Part shown: piece by piece, positions 1 to 6,419 of the stretch
Position numbering within the stretch: position 1 is the first letter of the stretch
Layout: each line of letters starts with the position of its first letter
Source of the DNA: Rhizobiaceae bacterium UBA1291
Lineage (GTDB): Bacteria; Pseudomonadota; Alphaproteobacteria; Rhizobiales; Rhizobiaceae
Reading direction: 5' to 3'
DNA: 13,045 bases
Assembly (NCBI GenBank): GCA_002307905.1
Contig: DBUL01000170.1
Coordinates: forward strand, 327 to 13,371
Program-made: the position numbers and the translations under genes
The notes under the pieces: generated by a model
The model's database searches: none
Seen by the model: only the letters and a program-made list of their open reading frames with translations
Told to the model about the DNA's origin: nothing

Positions 1-269
1 TGCTCGACGAACCGACCAACGACCTCGACACCGAAACGCTCGGCGCGCTCGAGAACGCCCTGGAAAACTTCGCCGGCTGCGCGATCATCATCTCTCACGA
101 CCGCATGTTCCTCGACCGCCTGGCGACCCATATCCTCGCCTTCGAAGGCGATGGTCACGTGGAGTGGTTCGAAGGCAACTTCGAGGACTATGAAAAGGAC
201 AAGGTCCGTCGCCTGGGTGCCGACGCGCTCAATCCGACGCGAATGAGCTACAAGCGCCTGACGCGCTAA
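1..269 (+). CDS. ettA: Energy-dependent translational throttle protein EttA (ABC-F ATPase), 3' end only
   Basis: The last 88 codons of an ABC-F family ATPase; the gene starts left of the window. The reading frame begins at base 3 with the Walker B segment [10 protein letters not shown], followed by the H-loop [11 protein letters not shown]. These belong to the second nucleotide-binding domain. The tail, [16 protein letters not shown] followed by [10 protein letters not shown] and a basic end KRLTR, is characteristic of EttA rather than of Uup or other ABC-F proteins. EttA is a cytoplasmic, ribosome-associated ATPase that binds the E site and gates entry into elongation according to the ATP/ADP ratio (family knowledge). 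The TAA stop is followed about 20 nt later by a strong intrinsic terminator, so it is transcriptionally separated from the chemoreceptor downstream. Identification is confident although only the C-terminus is visible. Confidence 0.93.
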   Translation, partial: LDEPTNDLDTETLGALENALENFAGCAIIISHDRMFLDRLATHILAFEGDGHVEWFEGNFEDYEKDKVRRLGADALNPTRMSYKRLTR

Positions 270-288
270 GCAAGGAAATCCAACGATT

Positions 289-312
289 AACCCCGGTTCG
301 CCGGGGTTTTTT
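289..312 (+). terminator. Intrinsic terminator of ettA
   Basis: The arms AACCCCGG and CCGGGGTT flank a stable TTCG tetraloop and run into six T residues. This is a textbook rho-independent terminator 20 nt after the ettA stop codon. Confidence 0.93.
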
Positions 313-325
313 GTTGGGCTTGAGG

Positions 326-351
326 CCCGCGCGCTTGCGTCGCGCGGGTTT
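326..351 (+). terminator. Second GC-rich hairpin behind the ettA terminator
   Basis: A perfect 8-bp stem, CCCGCGCG and CGCGCGGG with a 7-nt loop, is followed by only three T. It lies 14 nt after the main terminator and could be a back-up terminator or simply a GC-rich hairpin. The rest of the 234-nt gap up to the chemoreceptor shows one short inverted repeat and no convincing gene. Confidence 0.4.
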
Positions 352-375
352 GCGGTAGCTTGCTTGATCTGCGAA

Positions 376-391
376 TTATGTCGTCACATAA
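376..391. promoter_or_regulatory. Short inverted repeat upstream of the chemoreceptor gene
   Basis: TTATGT-CGTC-ACATAA is a 6+4+6 inverted repeat about 110 nt before the chemoreceptor start. It overlaps a weak promoter-like pair, CTTGAT at 363-368 and CATAAA at 387-392 with an 18-nt spacer. It could be an operator for the chemoreceptor gene. The arms are short, so chance is possible. Confidence 0.25.
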
Positions 392-503
392 AGACAATCT
401 CAAGATTTGCGCAGCATGCTTTTTATCGGAGTGCCATGCCCCCCCTTTTTCCGGTCACTCGCCACAGTCATGACGACCTGGAAATATCTTCAAGAGGATT
501 TGG

Positions 504-2798
504 ATGCGCACTTTACTCGGAACCCTATCTTTCCGCAGTCTTCTGACTAGCCTAGCGGCTGTGCCCCTAGTTGCCGTGCTCGTGCTCGGTGGTTGGCTCA
601 GCCTGATCTCCTACCGCGAGAGCGATGAATTGTTGCGGGCCGTGCGGCTCGCCGATCTCGCCAAGAGCGGTATTGCAATGGGCCTGGCCGGTCCTGCCGA
701 AACCGGCGCGTCGGCGGCCCAGCGGGCTGAACGCCGAGCCCGGACGGATGCGGTCGCTGCTTCGATCGAGGCGAGCTATCGCGAGGTTCTGGCCCAGGGC
801 TACGATGATCCTGGCCTTGAGTTGCTCAAGCGGGCCTTTGACGAAAAGTTGTCGCGCTTGGCCGAATATCGCACCAAGACCGATGACGGCACCGCCGCGC
901 CGCTGCTCGCCCTTGAGATCGTGCAGCCGATCGTTGCCGCGGGTTCGGAACTGACCCGCCGTGCTGCCACCCTTTCTGAGGACCACGAGCTTTCGGCCGC
1001 GATTTCCGGTTACTTTGCCTTCATGCAGGTGAGCGACGCCTACCAGATGCTCAATCGCCTCGGCCAGGCCTATCTCAAGGCCGGCACGCTGGAACCGCCC
1101 GCTTTCGCCATGGTCCACCGCAGCGATATGCTGATCAAGTCCTATGACAAGGTGGTCACCGAATCCGTGCCCGCTGACCTCGTCTCCGACTATCGTGCCT
1201 ACTTCCAACAGCCGACGGGCAGGCGGATTGAAACGCTGCGCCAGGCGATGCTGACGAATGAGTCCTATACAGCGTCCGAGGGCGAGCTTGAGGCGTGGAT
1301 CGCAGCTCATGACGACAGGCGTATTTTCGTCTCCGATCTGATTGCCCGGACAGGCGAGCGCATGACCCAGATGATCGCAGACAAGTCGGCTGCGGCACAG
1401 ACACGTCTGATGGTCCTGATTGCCGGGGTGGCCGCGGCGGTACTGGCCGTGATCGGCCTTACCATCGTGATTGCCCGCGTTCTGTCCGGTTCGATCAACC
1501 GCATCGGCGAGCGCATGAAGTTGCTGGCCGACGGCGACACGCAAAGCGTGATCCCCTATGCTGAACGTGCCGACGAAATTGGTGGCATGGCCCGTTCGGT
1601 CGAGGTCTTCCGCCAGGCGGCGATCCGCAACGCGGAACTGGAGGCAAGCGCGGAGCAGAACCGCATCGCCGCCGAACGCGAGCGTGCCGAGATGCAGGCG
1701 CGGGCCGAAGCCGAGGCCGAAGCGCGTCTAAGCCGTGCGACCAGCACGCTGGCTGCCGGCCTGCAGCGGCTCGCCGCTGGCGATCTCCTGACCGCGATCG
1801 AGGAAGAGTTTGCGCCGCAGTTCGAGGCTCTGCGCCACGACTTCAATACGTCGGTGCGCCAGTTGCGCGAGGTCATGCAGAGCGTCGGCCAGGTCGCCGG
1901 CACCGTGACCAGCGGATCGGGCGAGATCTCGCAGGCGTCGGACAGCCTCGCCAAGCGCACCGAGCAGCAGGCTGCCTCGCTTGAGCAGACTGCCGCGGCT
2001 CTTGAGGAGATCACTTCCAATGTCGTCTCCACGTCCAAACGCACGGCGGAAGCCCGTGATCTGGTAGAGACCACCCGCCAGCGCGCCGAAAAGTCCGGCG
2101 AGGTCGTCAACAATGCTGTCTCAGCCATGAGCCGCATCGAGGATTCGTCCCGCCAGATTGGGCAGATCATCGGCGTGATCGACGAAATCGCCTTCCAGAC
2201 GAACTTGCTGGCGCTGAACGCCGGTGTCGAGGCCGCTCGTGCCGGTGATGCCGGCAAGGGCTTTGCCGTGGTCGCCCAGGAAGTACGCGAACTGGCGCAG
2301 CGTTCGGCCAATGCCGCCAAGGAGATCAAGGCGCTGATCGGCAATTCCGAAGCCGCAGTCAGTGAAGGCGTCCGCTTGGTCAACGACACGGGTGAGGGGC
2401 TTTCGTCCATCGCCGAACTCGTCTTGTCTATCAACAGCCACATGGGGGCGATCTCGACGGCGGCGCAGGAACAGTCCGTCGGTCTCGGCGAAGTCAACAC
2501 CGCCGTCAACCACATGGACCAGGCGACGCAACAGAATGCGGCGATGGTCGAGGAGATGAATGCTGCAGGCGCCAGCCTCGCCCAGGAGAGCGGGCGGCTA
2601 GCGGAACTCCTGTCGCGCTTCCGCACGGGCCATGAGCTTCGGCAATCCGTTCAGGCTACCGATACCGGTCCCGCTCGCTCCGCGCAGCGGCCGGTTCCCC
2701 AGGCTCCGCGGCCAATGCCGAGCCGAGCTCGTCCAGTGTTCGCCAGCCAAGGCAATGCGGCGCTGGCTCAACAGAGCGAGAATTGGCAGGAATTCTGA
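504..2798 (+). CDS. Transmembrane methyl-accepting chemotaxis protein with NIT-like periplasmic domain and C-terminal CheR-docking pentapeptide
   Basis: A 764-residue chemoreceptor that would signal through CheA/CheW to the flagellar motor. Start: ATG 504 with AAGAGGA six bases upstream. Layout: membrane helix about 14-36; a helical periplasmic sensor region about 37-300, which resembles NIT (nitrate/nitrite-sensing) domains, including an R-x-R-T-D segment near 78-82, though this is tentative; second membrane helix about 302-327; HAMP about 325-380; an Ala/Glu/Arg-rich coiled coil; a second HAMP-like segment about 410-460; and the methyl-accepting signalling domain about 480-700. The signalling hairpin tip [15 protein letters not shown] starts at residue 560. 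The last five residues, NWQEF, after a Pro/Arg/Gln-rich tether, resemble the NWETF-type pentapeptide that recruits CheR and CheB. No che genes are nearby, so it probably works with a cluster elsewhere. The ligand is unknown. It is monocistronic, with a terminator on each side. Confidence 0.93.
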   Translation: MRTLLGTLSFRSLLTSLAAVPLVAVLVLGGWLSLISYRESDELLRAVRLADLAKSGIAMGLAGPAETGASAAQRAERRARTDAVAASIEASYREVLAQGYDDPGLELLKRAFDEKLSRLAEYRTKTDDGTAAPLLALEIVQPIVAAGSELTRRAATLSEDHELSAAISGYFAFMQVSDAYQMLNRLGQAYLKAGTLEPPAFAMVHRSDMLIKSYDKVVTESVPADLVSDYRAYFQQPTGRRIETLRQAMLTNESYTASEGELEAWIAAHDDRRIFVSDLIARTGERMTQMIADKSAAAQTRLMVLIAGVAAAVLAVIGLTIVIARVLSGSINRIGERMKLLADGDTQSVIPYAERADEIGGMARSVEVFRQAAIRNAELEASAEQNRIAAERERAEMQARAEAEAEARLSRATSTLAAGLQRLAAGDLLTAIEEEFAPQFEALRHDFNTSVRQLREVMQSVGQVAGTVTSGSGEISQASDSLAKRTEQQAASLEQTAAALEEITSNVVSTSKRTAEARDLVETTRQRAEKSGEVVNNAVSAMSRIEDSSRQIGQIIGVIDEIAFQTNLLALNAGVEAARAGDAGKGFAVVAQEVRELAQRSANAAKEIKALIGNSEAAVSEGVRLVNDTGEGLSSIAELVLSINSHMGAISTAAQEQSVGLGEVNTAVNHMDQATQQNAAMVEEMNAAGASLAQESGRLAELLSRFRTGHELRQSVQATDTGPARSAQRPVPQAPRPMPSRARPVFASQGNAALAQQSENWQEF

Positions 2799-2824
2799 CA
2801 ATCCGTCCTTGGTGATTAGATCGG

Positions 2825-2856
2825 AAAGGCGACTGCCACGCGCAGTCGCCTTTTTT
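2825..2856 (+). terminator. Intrinsic terminator of the chemoreceptor gene
   Basis: A 12-bp perfect stem, AAAGGCGACTGC and GCAGTCGCCTTT, with a 5-nt loop. The T tract runs from 2851 to 2856. It starts 26 nt after the chemoreceptor stop codon. Confidence 0.93.
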
Positions 2857-2920
2857 GAATCCGAAATCTGTGGTTGATCCCCTGCTGCGTGGAATCTTCG
2901 CCATCGGTTGATGATTTGCT

Positions 2921-2959
2921 CTTGCACAGGCCGCCGTGCCGACATAAAGATATGTTTAT
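2921..2959 (+). promoter_or_regulatory. Predicted promoter and overlapping palindromic operator of the ArsR-methyltransferase/metF operon
   Basis: CTTGCA at 2921-2926 and ATAAAG at 2944-2949 are separated by 17 nt, a fair fit to the rhizobial CTTGAC-N17-CTATAT promoter pattern. From 2944 to 2959 lies the near-perfect 16-bp palindrome ATAAAGATATGTTTAT, mismatched at only one symmetric pair. It covers the -10 and sits 18 nt before the ArsR start codon. AT-rich palindromes of this kind are typical ArsR-family operators. I recall ATAAAGATAT-type sites for the SAH-responsive regulator SahR, which regulates methionine-cycle genes; the match is from memory. The position implies autorepression of both genes. 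Confidence 0.65.
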
Positions 2960-2977
2960 ATCTTGATTGGGTACGTT

Positions 2978-3997
2978 ATGGCGGCAAACATGAAATTCGG
3001 CGTCGATGCCTTGGTGGAGCTTCTGAAAGCGGCTGGGGAGCCGACGCGCCTGCGACTGCTGGCGCTGCTTTCGGCGGGAGACCTGACGGTCACCGACCTG
3101 ACCGACATTCTCGGTCAATCCCAACCGCGCATTTCCCGTCACCTTAAGCTGCTGACCGAGGCCGGTCTCATTGACCGTTATCAGGAGGGCGCCTGGGCCT
3201 ATTTCCGGCTCAAGCAGGACGGTGATGCCGCAGCGCTCGCCAATACCCTCTTGGCGGCCACCTGCGAGGACGATGCCGTGCTCCTGCGTGATGGTGAACG
3301 TCTTGCTGCCGTCAAGCGGACCCGCGCCGAGCGTGCCCAGGAATATTTCAAGCTCAATGCCTCTGAATGGGACGAACTGCGGCGCCTGCATGTCGATGAT
3401 ACCGCCGTCGAGGCCAAGCTGCTCGAACTCATCGGCACGGATACCGTCGATGCGCTGCTTGATCTCGGCACCGGCACGGGCCGGATTCTGCAACTTCTGC
3501 AGAACAGCTACCGCCGCGCCACCGGCATCGATGCCAGCCGCGACATGCTCGCGGTGGCGCGCGCCAATCTCGACAAGGCCGGCGTTCTCAAGGCGTCGGT
3601 GCGTCATGGCGACATCCTCAACCTGCCGCTCGACGGCAACGAGTACGACATCGTCATCATTCATCAGGTGCTGCACTTCCTCGTCCAGCCCGAACTGGCG
3701 CTGGCCGAAGCGAGCCGCATGCTGAGGACCGGCGGGCGGCTGGTCATCATCGACCTTGCACCGCATTCGCTCGAGTATCTGCGCGACGAGCATGCGCATC
3801 TGCGGCTCGGCTTCTCGCACCAGACCATGGCCGAATGGTTGTCCAAGTATGGGTTGACGGTCGAGAAGACCGTGGACTTGCCTCCGGGAAGCTCGGCAAG
3901 CAAGGGGCTAACCGTCACCATCTGGCTCGCCCGCCAGGGCGCCGAGTCCTCCGCAGCGACCAACAACGGGACCACCGACCAGACCGGGAGAAGGTGA
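2978..3997 (+). CDS. ArsR-family repressor fused to a SAM-dependent methyltransferase domain (likely SahR-type methionine-cycle regulator)
   Basis: Two domains in 339 residues. Residues about 5-85 form an ArsR winged helix: the segments AAGEPTRLRLLALL, LTVTDLTDILGQSQPRISRH and LKLLTEAGLI. The metal-binding ELCVCDL motif of true ArsR/SmtB sensors is absent (DLTVTDL here, no cysteines), so it should not sense arsenic or metals. Residues about 130-330 are a class I methyltransferase fold with motif I DLGTGTGR at about 162-169. This domain would bind SAM or SAH, so the protein probably senses the methyl cycle. ATG 2978 is chosen; TTG 2963 and ATG 2990 are in-frame alternatives and no strong ribosome site separates them. 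The TGA stop directly abuts the metF ATG, indicating translational coupling, and a palindrome lies over its own promoter. Sensing SAH, with or without methyltransferase activity, is inferred from the fold and neighbour. Confidence 0.88.
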   Translation: MAANMKFGVDALVELLKAAGEPTRLRLLALLSAGDLTVTDLTDILGQSQPRISRHLKLLTEAGLIDRYQEGAWAYFRLKQDGDAAALANTLLAATCEDDAVLLRDGERLAAVKRTRAERAQEYFKLNASEWDELRRLHVDDTAVEAKLLELIGTDTVDALLDLGTGTGRILQLLQNSYRRATGIDASRDMLAVARANLDKAGVLKASVRHGDILNLPLDGNEYDIVIIHQVLHFLVQPELALAEASRMLRTGGRLVIIDLAPHSLEYLRDEHAHLRLGFSHQTMAEWLSKYGLTVEKTVDLPPGSSASKGLTVTIWLARQGAESSAATNNGTTDQTGRR

Positions 3998-4915
3998 ATG
4001 GCAATCATGCACGATCGAAAAGACGCGACCGGCCAGCGCCTGCGTTACTCCTTCGAGTTCTTTCCGCCCAAGTCGGCGGACATGGCTGACCAGTTATGGA
4101 AGACGGTGGACGAGCTTTGCGCCTGGGCCCCCGACTTCGTCTCCGTGACCTATGGCGCAGGGGGCACGACGCGTGAACCGACCCACGAGACGGTCAAGCG
4201 GCTGATTGCCGAGACGCCGCTTCGCACCGCCTCGCACCTGACCTGCGTTGGGGCGACGAAGGAGGAGGTGCACCAGGTGGTCGAACAGTTCCGCGCCGTC
4301 GGCGTGAAGCACTTCGTAGCACTTCGGGGCGATCCGCAAGACGGCATGGGCACGGCCTACCAGCCACATCCGGGTGGCTATGCCAATGCCGCCGAACTGG
4401 TCGCCGGTCTGCGCGAACTGGGTGACTTCGAGATTTCGGTGTCGGCCTATCCGGAAAAGCACCCGGAAAGCCCGGACGAGGCGGCAGACATCGACATGCT
4501 GAAGCGCAAAGTGGACAATGGCGCCTGCCGCGCTCTCACCCAGTTCTTCTTCGACAACGATGTGTTCGAGCGCTACCTCGAGCGAGTGCGGGCGGCCGGC
4601 ATTTCAATCCCGATCGTCCCCGGCATCATGCCGATCCAGAACCTCAACCAGTTGAAGCGCTTCGCCTCGATGTGCGGTGCGACCATTCCGGTCTTCCTCG
4701 ACAAGCGTTTCGCCGGTCTAGACGAGCAGCCGCAGGCCCGGGCCGAGGTTGCGGCCGAAGTGGCGGCTGAGCAGGTCGAGGACCTCCTGCGGCGTGGCGT
4801 TGGGGATTTCCATCTCTACACGATGAACCGCTCGGCTCTGGTCAGCGCAACGCTTCACAATCTCGGTCTCGAACCACAGGGCCGGGCGAGCGAAGGGGCG
4901 GGTGCCGCGGCGTGA
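3998..4915 (+). CDS. metF: 5,10-methylenetetrahydrofolate reductase
   Basis: A 305-residue cytoplasmic flavoenzyme that reduces 5,10-methylenetetrahydrofolate to 5-methyltetrahydrofolate, the methyl donor used by methionine synthase (MetH/MetE). The full family signature is present in order: YSFEFFPPKS near the N-terminus; VSVTYGAGGT; HLTCVGATKEEV; the folate/FAD-region ALRGDPQDGMG; EKHPESPD; ALTQFFFDND; and PGIMPIQN. Length fits the bacterial MetF family. ATG 3998 follows the upstream TGA without a gap, and the end of the upstream gene supplies the ribosome site GGGAGAAGG. An alternative ATG four codons in is possible. Pairing with an ArsR-methyltransferase regulator fits control of methyl supply by SAM/SAH level. 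A hairpin terminator follows 26 nt after the stop. Confidence 0.97.
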   Translation: MAIMHDRKDATGQRLRYSFEFFPPKSADMADQLWKTVDELCAWAPDFVSVTYGAGGTTREPTHETVKRLIAETPLRTASHLTCVGATKEEVHQVVEQFRAVGVKHFVALRGDPQDGMGTAYQPHPGGYANAAELVAGLRELGDFEISVSAYPEKHPESPDEAADIDMLKRKVDNGACRALTQFFFDNDVFERYLERVRAAGISIPIVPGIMPIQNLNQLKRFASMCGATIPVFLDKRFAGLDEQPQARAEVAAEVAAEQVEDLLRRGVGDFHLYTMNRSALVSATLHNLGLEPQGRASEGAGAAA

Positions 4916-4940
4916 CGTAAATGCCCTCCGGCCAAAACGA

Positions 4941-4978
4941 GAAAGGCGCATCTCCGAACGGATGATGCGCCTTTCTTC
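4941..4978. terminator. Hairpin terminator behind metF, possibly bidirectional
   Basis: The arms GAAAGGCGCAT (4941-4951) and ATGCGCCTTTC (4965-4975) are perfectly complementary, and the loop can pair further (TCC with GGA). On the plus strand it ends CTTTCTTC. On the minus strand it ends CTTTCTCGTTTT, so it could also end transcription from the minus-strand small gene. A further minus-strand hairpin (GGCCT and AGGCC at 5011-5040, inner ACCG/CGGT) has no T tract. Confidence 0.75.
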
Positions 4979-5058
4979 ATGAAACTGGAAAGCTCTATTG
5001 GCTTGTTCGGGGCCTGACCGCTGACGGTTCCTTCGAGGCCTTGTTCAACTCATGTGGT

Positions 5059-5136
5059 TCAGATGAACAGCATTGTGGCAATGAACACAAACGCCGCACC
5101 GACGATCAGGACATTGAGAGAGTTTGTAAGTCCCAT
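5059..5136 (-). CDS. Small hydrophobic membrane peptide, 25 residues
   Basis: A short open frame with strong start signals. On the minus strand AAGGAGGC (5141-5148) ends four bases before ATG 5136. The product opens MGLTNSLNV, continues as an unbroken hydrophobic stretch (LIVGAAFVFIATMLFI) and stops at TGA. It has a polar N-terminus of about eight residues followed by one membrane helix about 16-18 residues long. It carries no charged side chain at all. A promoter-like CTTGCG-N17-TATCTA lies 24-52 nt upstream of the start. Single-helix peptides of this size often bind and tune larger membrane proteins, but nothing here shows a partner. I do not recognise a named family. Support is from the near-perfect ribosome site, spacing and membrane-like composition. 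Comparison of synonymous changes in relatives would settle it. Confidence 0.75.
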   Translation of the reverse strand: MGLTNSLNVLIVGAAFVFIATMLFI

Positions 5137-5159
5137 GTCTGCCTCCTTGTGTTGACCGT

Positions 5160-5188
5160 TAGATAATATGTCGGATTTGTGTCGCAAG
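5160..5188 (-). promoter_or_regulatory. Predicted promoter of the 25-residue membrane peptide gene
   Basis: Read on the minus strand, CTTGCG (5183-5188) and TATCTA (5160-5165) are 17 nt apart, close to the alphaproteobacterial housekeeping pattern. The -10 lies 23 nt from the start codon, giving a very short 5' leader that contains the AAGGAGG site. Confidence 0.45.
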
Positions 5189-5288
5189 GAAAGCGATTAA
5201 TGTGCTGCAGTGCCGTTGCAGACGGTGGATAACTTGTCGCACCCTTGGCCTTTTGTAGAAAATTCAACCGCTTGTCTAATTTCAGCGT

Positions 5289-5308
5289 TTGTTAATGTTG
5301 ATTAACAA
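5289..5308. repeat. Perfect 8-bp inverted repeat (possible operator)
   Basis: TTGTTAAT-GTTG-ATTAACAA is a perfect 8+4+8 inverted repeat in AT-rich sequence between the transporter stop and the small peptide gene. No T tract follows on either strand, so it looks more like a protein-binding site than a terminator. It lies about 100 nt upstream of the small gene's predicted promoter. Confidence 0.5.
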
Positions 5309-5367
5309 GCGTGATCGGCAAAGCTCGCGAACCGCTCCCAATAGGCACAGCGCGGTGCTTTGGCCAC

Positions 5368-6285
5368 TTATGTTGCGCTGCGGCGAAACACCGGCAGACG
5401 GCCATCGAGGACAAGCAGGGCCGCGCCGATCAGCAGCATTCCGGCGAGGTCAAGGGGCTCCAACGTCTCGTTGAGGAACAGCGCGCCAAGCAGGATCGCG
5501 CTCGGCGGCACGAGCAGCGTGACCAGCGATGCGTTGGTGGCGCCGGCAAGGGCCATGATGCGGAAAAAGAGGATATAGCCGAATGCGGTGGAGATCAGCG
5601 CCAACGCCAGAATCGCAGCGACGGCTTCGAGCGGGGGAAAGGGAATTTGCCAGGAATGGTCGACCAGCAGCGCGGCCGGCAGCATGATGAGCGAGGACGC
5701 CGTCAACTGGCCGGTCGCTGTCACCGGCGCGGGCAGATCGCGGAAGCGTTTGCCATAGGTCGCGGCAAAGCCATAGGAAATCGCCGCGGCAATGGGCAGC
5801 ATGAGGGCCCAGAGCGGTATGTCGCTGGCCTTCAGCGCGCTCGGGCCGATCAGCACGGCGGTGCCGGCAAACCCCAGCAGCGTGCCGGCGAGCTTGGCGG
5901 ATGAGAGCTTCTCGTCGGCGGTCAGGCGGTTGGCGATCAGCACGGTCCAGATCGGCGTGGTGGCGTTGAGAATGGCGGCAAGGCCCGCGCCGATTTCCGT
6001 CTGGCCAAAGAGAATGAGTGTGTGTGGGATGGCGTTGTTGATCAGGCCGAGCAGAAGGAAGGCCGGCCAGCGCTGCCACAGCGAGCGGTAGAGATCCACG
6101 CGCCCATGCAAGTAGATGTGCAGCGCCAATGCAGCGATGGACAGCCGCAGGAAGGCGAGCGTCACCGGTGGGACATAGGGCACCGCGACCCGGCCGAAGA
6201 AGAACGAGCCGCCCCAGATCAGTCCGAGCAGCGCGAGCAACGACCAGGTCGTGGCATTGAGGCGGGGCGGGGCGACGGACGGCAT
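5368..6285 (-). CDS. EamA/DMT-superfamily membrane transporter (probable metabolite exporter)
   Basis: A 305-residue inner-membrane protein of the drug/metabolite transporter superfamily with two EamA repeats, about ten hydrophobic helices in all. The first repeat begins LLGLIWGGSFFFGRVAV and carries the conserved middle NATTPIWTVLIA. The second begins near LMLPIAAAISYGFAATYGKR and contains SLVTLLVPPSAILLGALFLNE, the usual EamA signature with a conserved glutamate. ATG 6285 is preferred because GGAG ends seven bases upstream. A TTG six codons earlier is in frame but lacks such a site. The family moves amino acids, nucleosides or other small metabolites; the substrate cannot be read from sequence. 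It lies 134 nt after the lytic transglycosylase gene with a hairpin between, so it is probably its own unit. No adjacent regulator gene is visible. Confidence 0.9.
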   Translation of the reverse strand: MPSVAPPRLNATTWSLLALLGLIWGGSFFFGRVAVPYVPPVTLAFLRLSIAALALHIYLHGRVDLYRSLWQRWPAFLLLGLINNAIPHTLILFGQTEIGAGLAAILNATTPIWTVLIANRLTADEKLSSAKLAGTLLGFAGTAVLIGPSALKASDIPLWALMLPIAAAISYGFAATYGKRFRDLPAPVTATGQLTASSLIMLPAALLVDHSWQIPFPPLEAVAAILALALISTAFGYILFFRIMALAGATNASLVTLLVPPSAILLGALFLNETLEPLDLAGMLLIGAALLVLDGRLPVFRRSAT

Positions 6286-6364
6286 GGGCAGGCTCCAGGG
6301 CAAAGAACTGGAGCGAGGTTTAGGCTAAGGGCGTAAACCGGACCACCCGAAATATGCTGCCTGT

Positions 6365-6376
6365 CAACGATCGTTG
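6365..6376. promoter_or_regulatory. 12-bp perfect palindrome upstream of the EamA transporter
   Basis: CAACGATCGTTG, a perfect palindrome, lies about 80 nt before the transporter start. On the minus strand it overlaps a perfect -35 hexamer TTGACA (6362-6367), though I see no convincing -10 at the right distance. It is a candidate operator for the transporter gene. Confidence 0.3.
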
Positions 6377-6384
6377 CACGTTGT

Positions 6385-6410
6385 GGGCGGCGCAAGGACT
6401 TGCACCGCCC
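6385..6410 (-). terminator. Strong hairpin just after the lytic transglycosylase stop, without a T tract
   Basis: On the minus strand GGGCGGTGCAAG and CTTGCGCCGCCC pair over 11-12 bp with one G-T wobble and a tight loop, nine nt past the stop codon. It lacks the usual T run. It may be a weak or rho-assisted terminator or an RNA 3'-end stabiliser. Confidence 0.5.
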
Positions 6411-6419
6411 CTGGCCGCG

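Noticed and set aside
364..546. 60-codon plus-strand frame upstream of and overlapping the chemoreceptor start
   Set aside because: No ribosome site, no domain, and it overlaps the well-supported chemoreceptor start out of frame.
1556..2626. Long minus-strand open frame inside the chemoreceptor gene (356 codons)
   Set aside because: Its product is Ser/Ala/Arg-rich without any recognisable domain, and the plus strand encodes a clear chemoreceptor signalling domain. It is an antisense shadow of high-GC coding sequence.
5226..5234. DnaA-box-like sequence (TTATCCACC on the minus strand)
   Set aside because: A single copy with a last-base mismatch and no cluster of boxes, AT-rich unwinding region or replication genes nearby; expected by chance.
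5292..5306. CtrA-like site TTAA-N6-TTAAC
   Set aside because: CtrA needs a 7-nt spacer between the half-sites; here it is 6. The sequence is better described as part of a perfect inverted repeat.
6361..6378. CTGTCAA-N4 start of a possible Pho box upstream of the transporter
   Set aside because: The second half-site matches at only two of seven positions, and the direction points away from the transporter gene.
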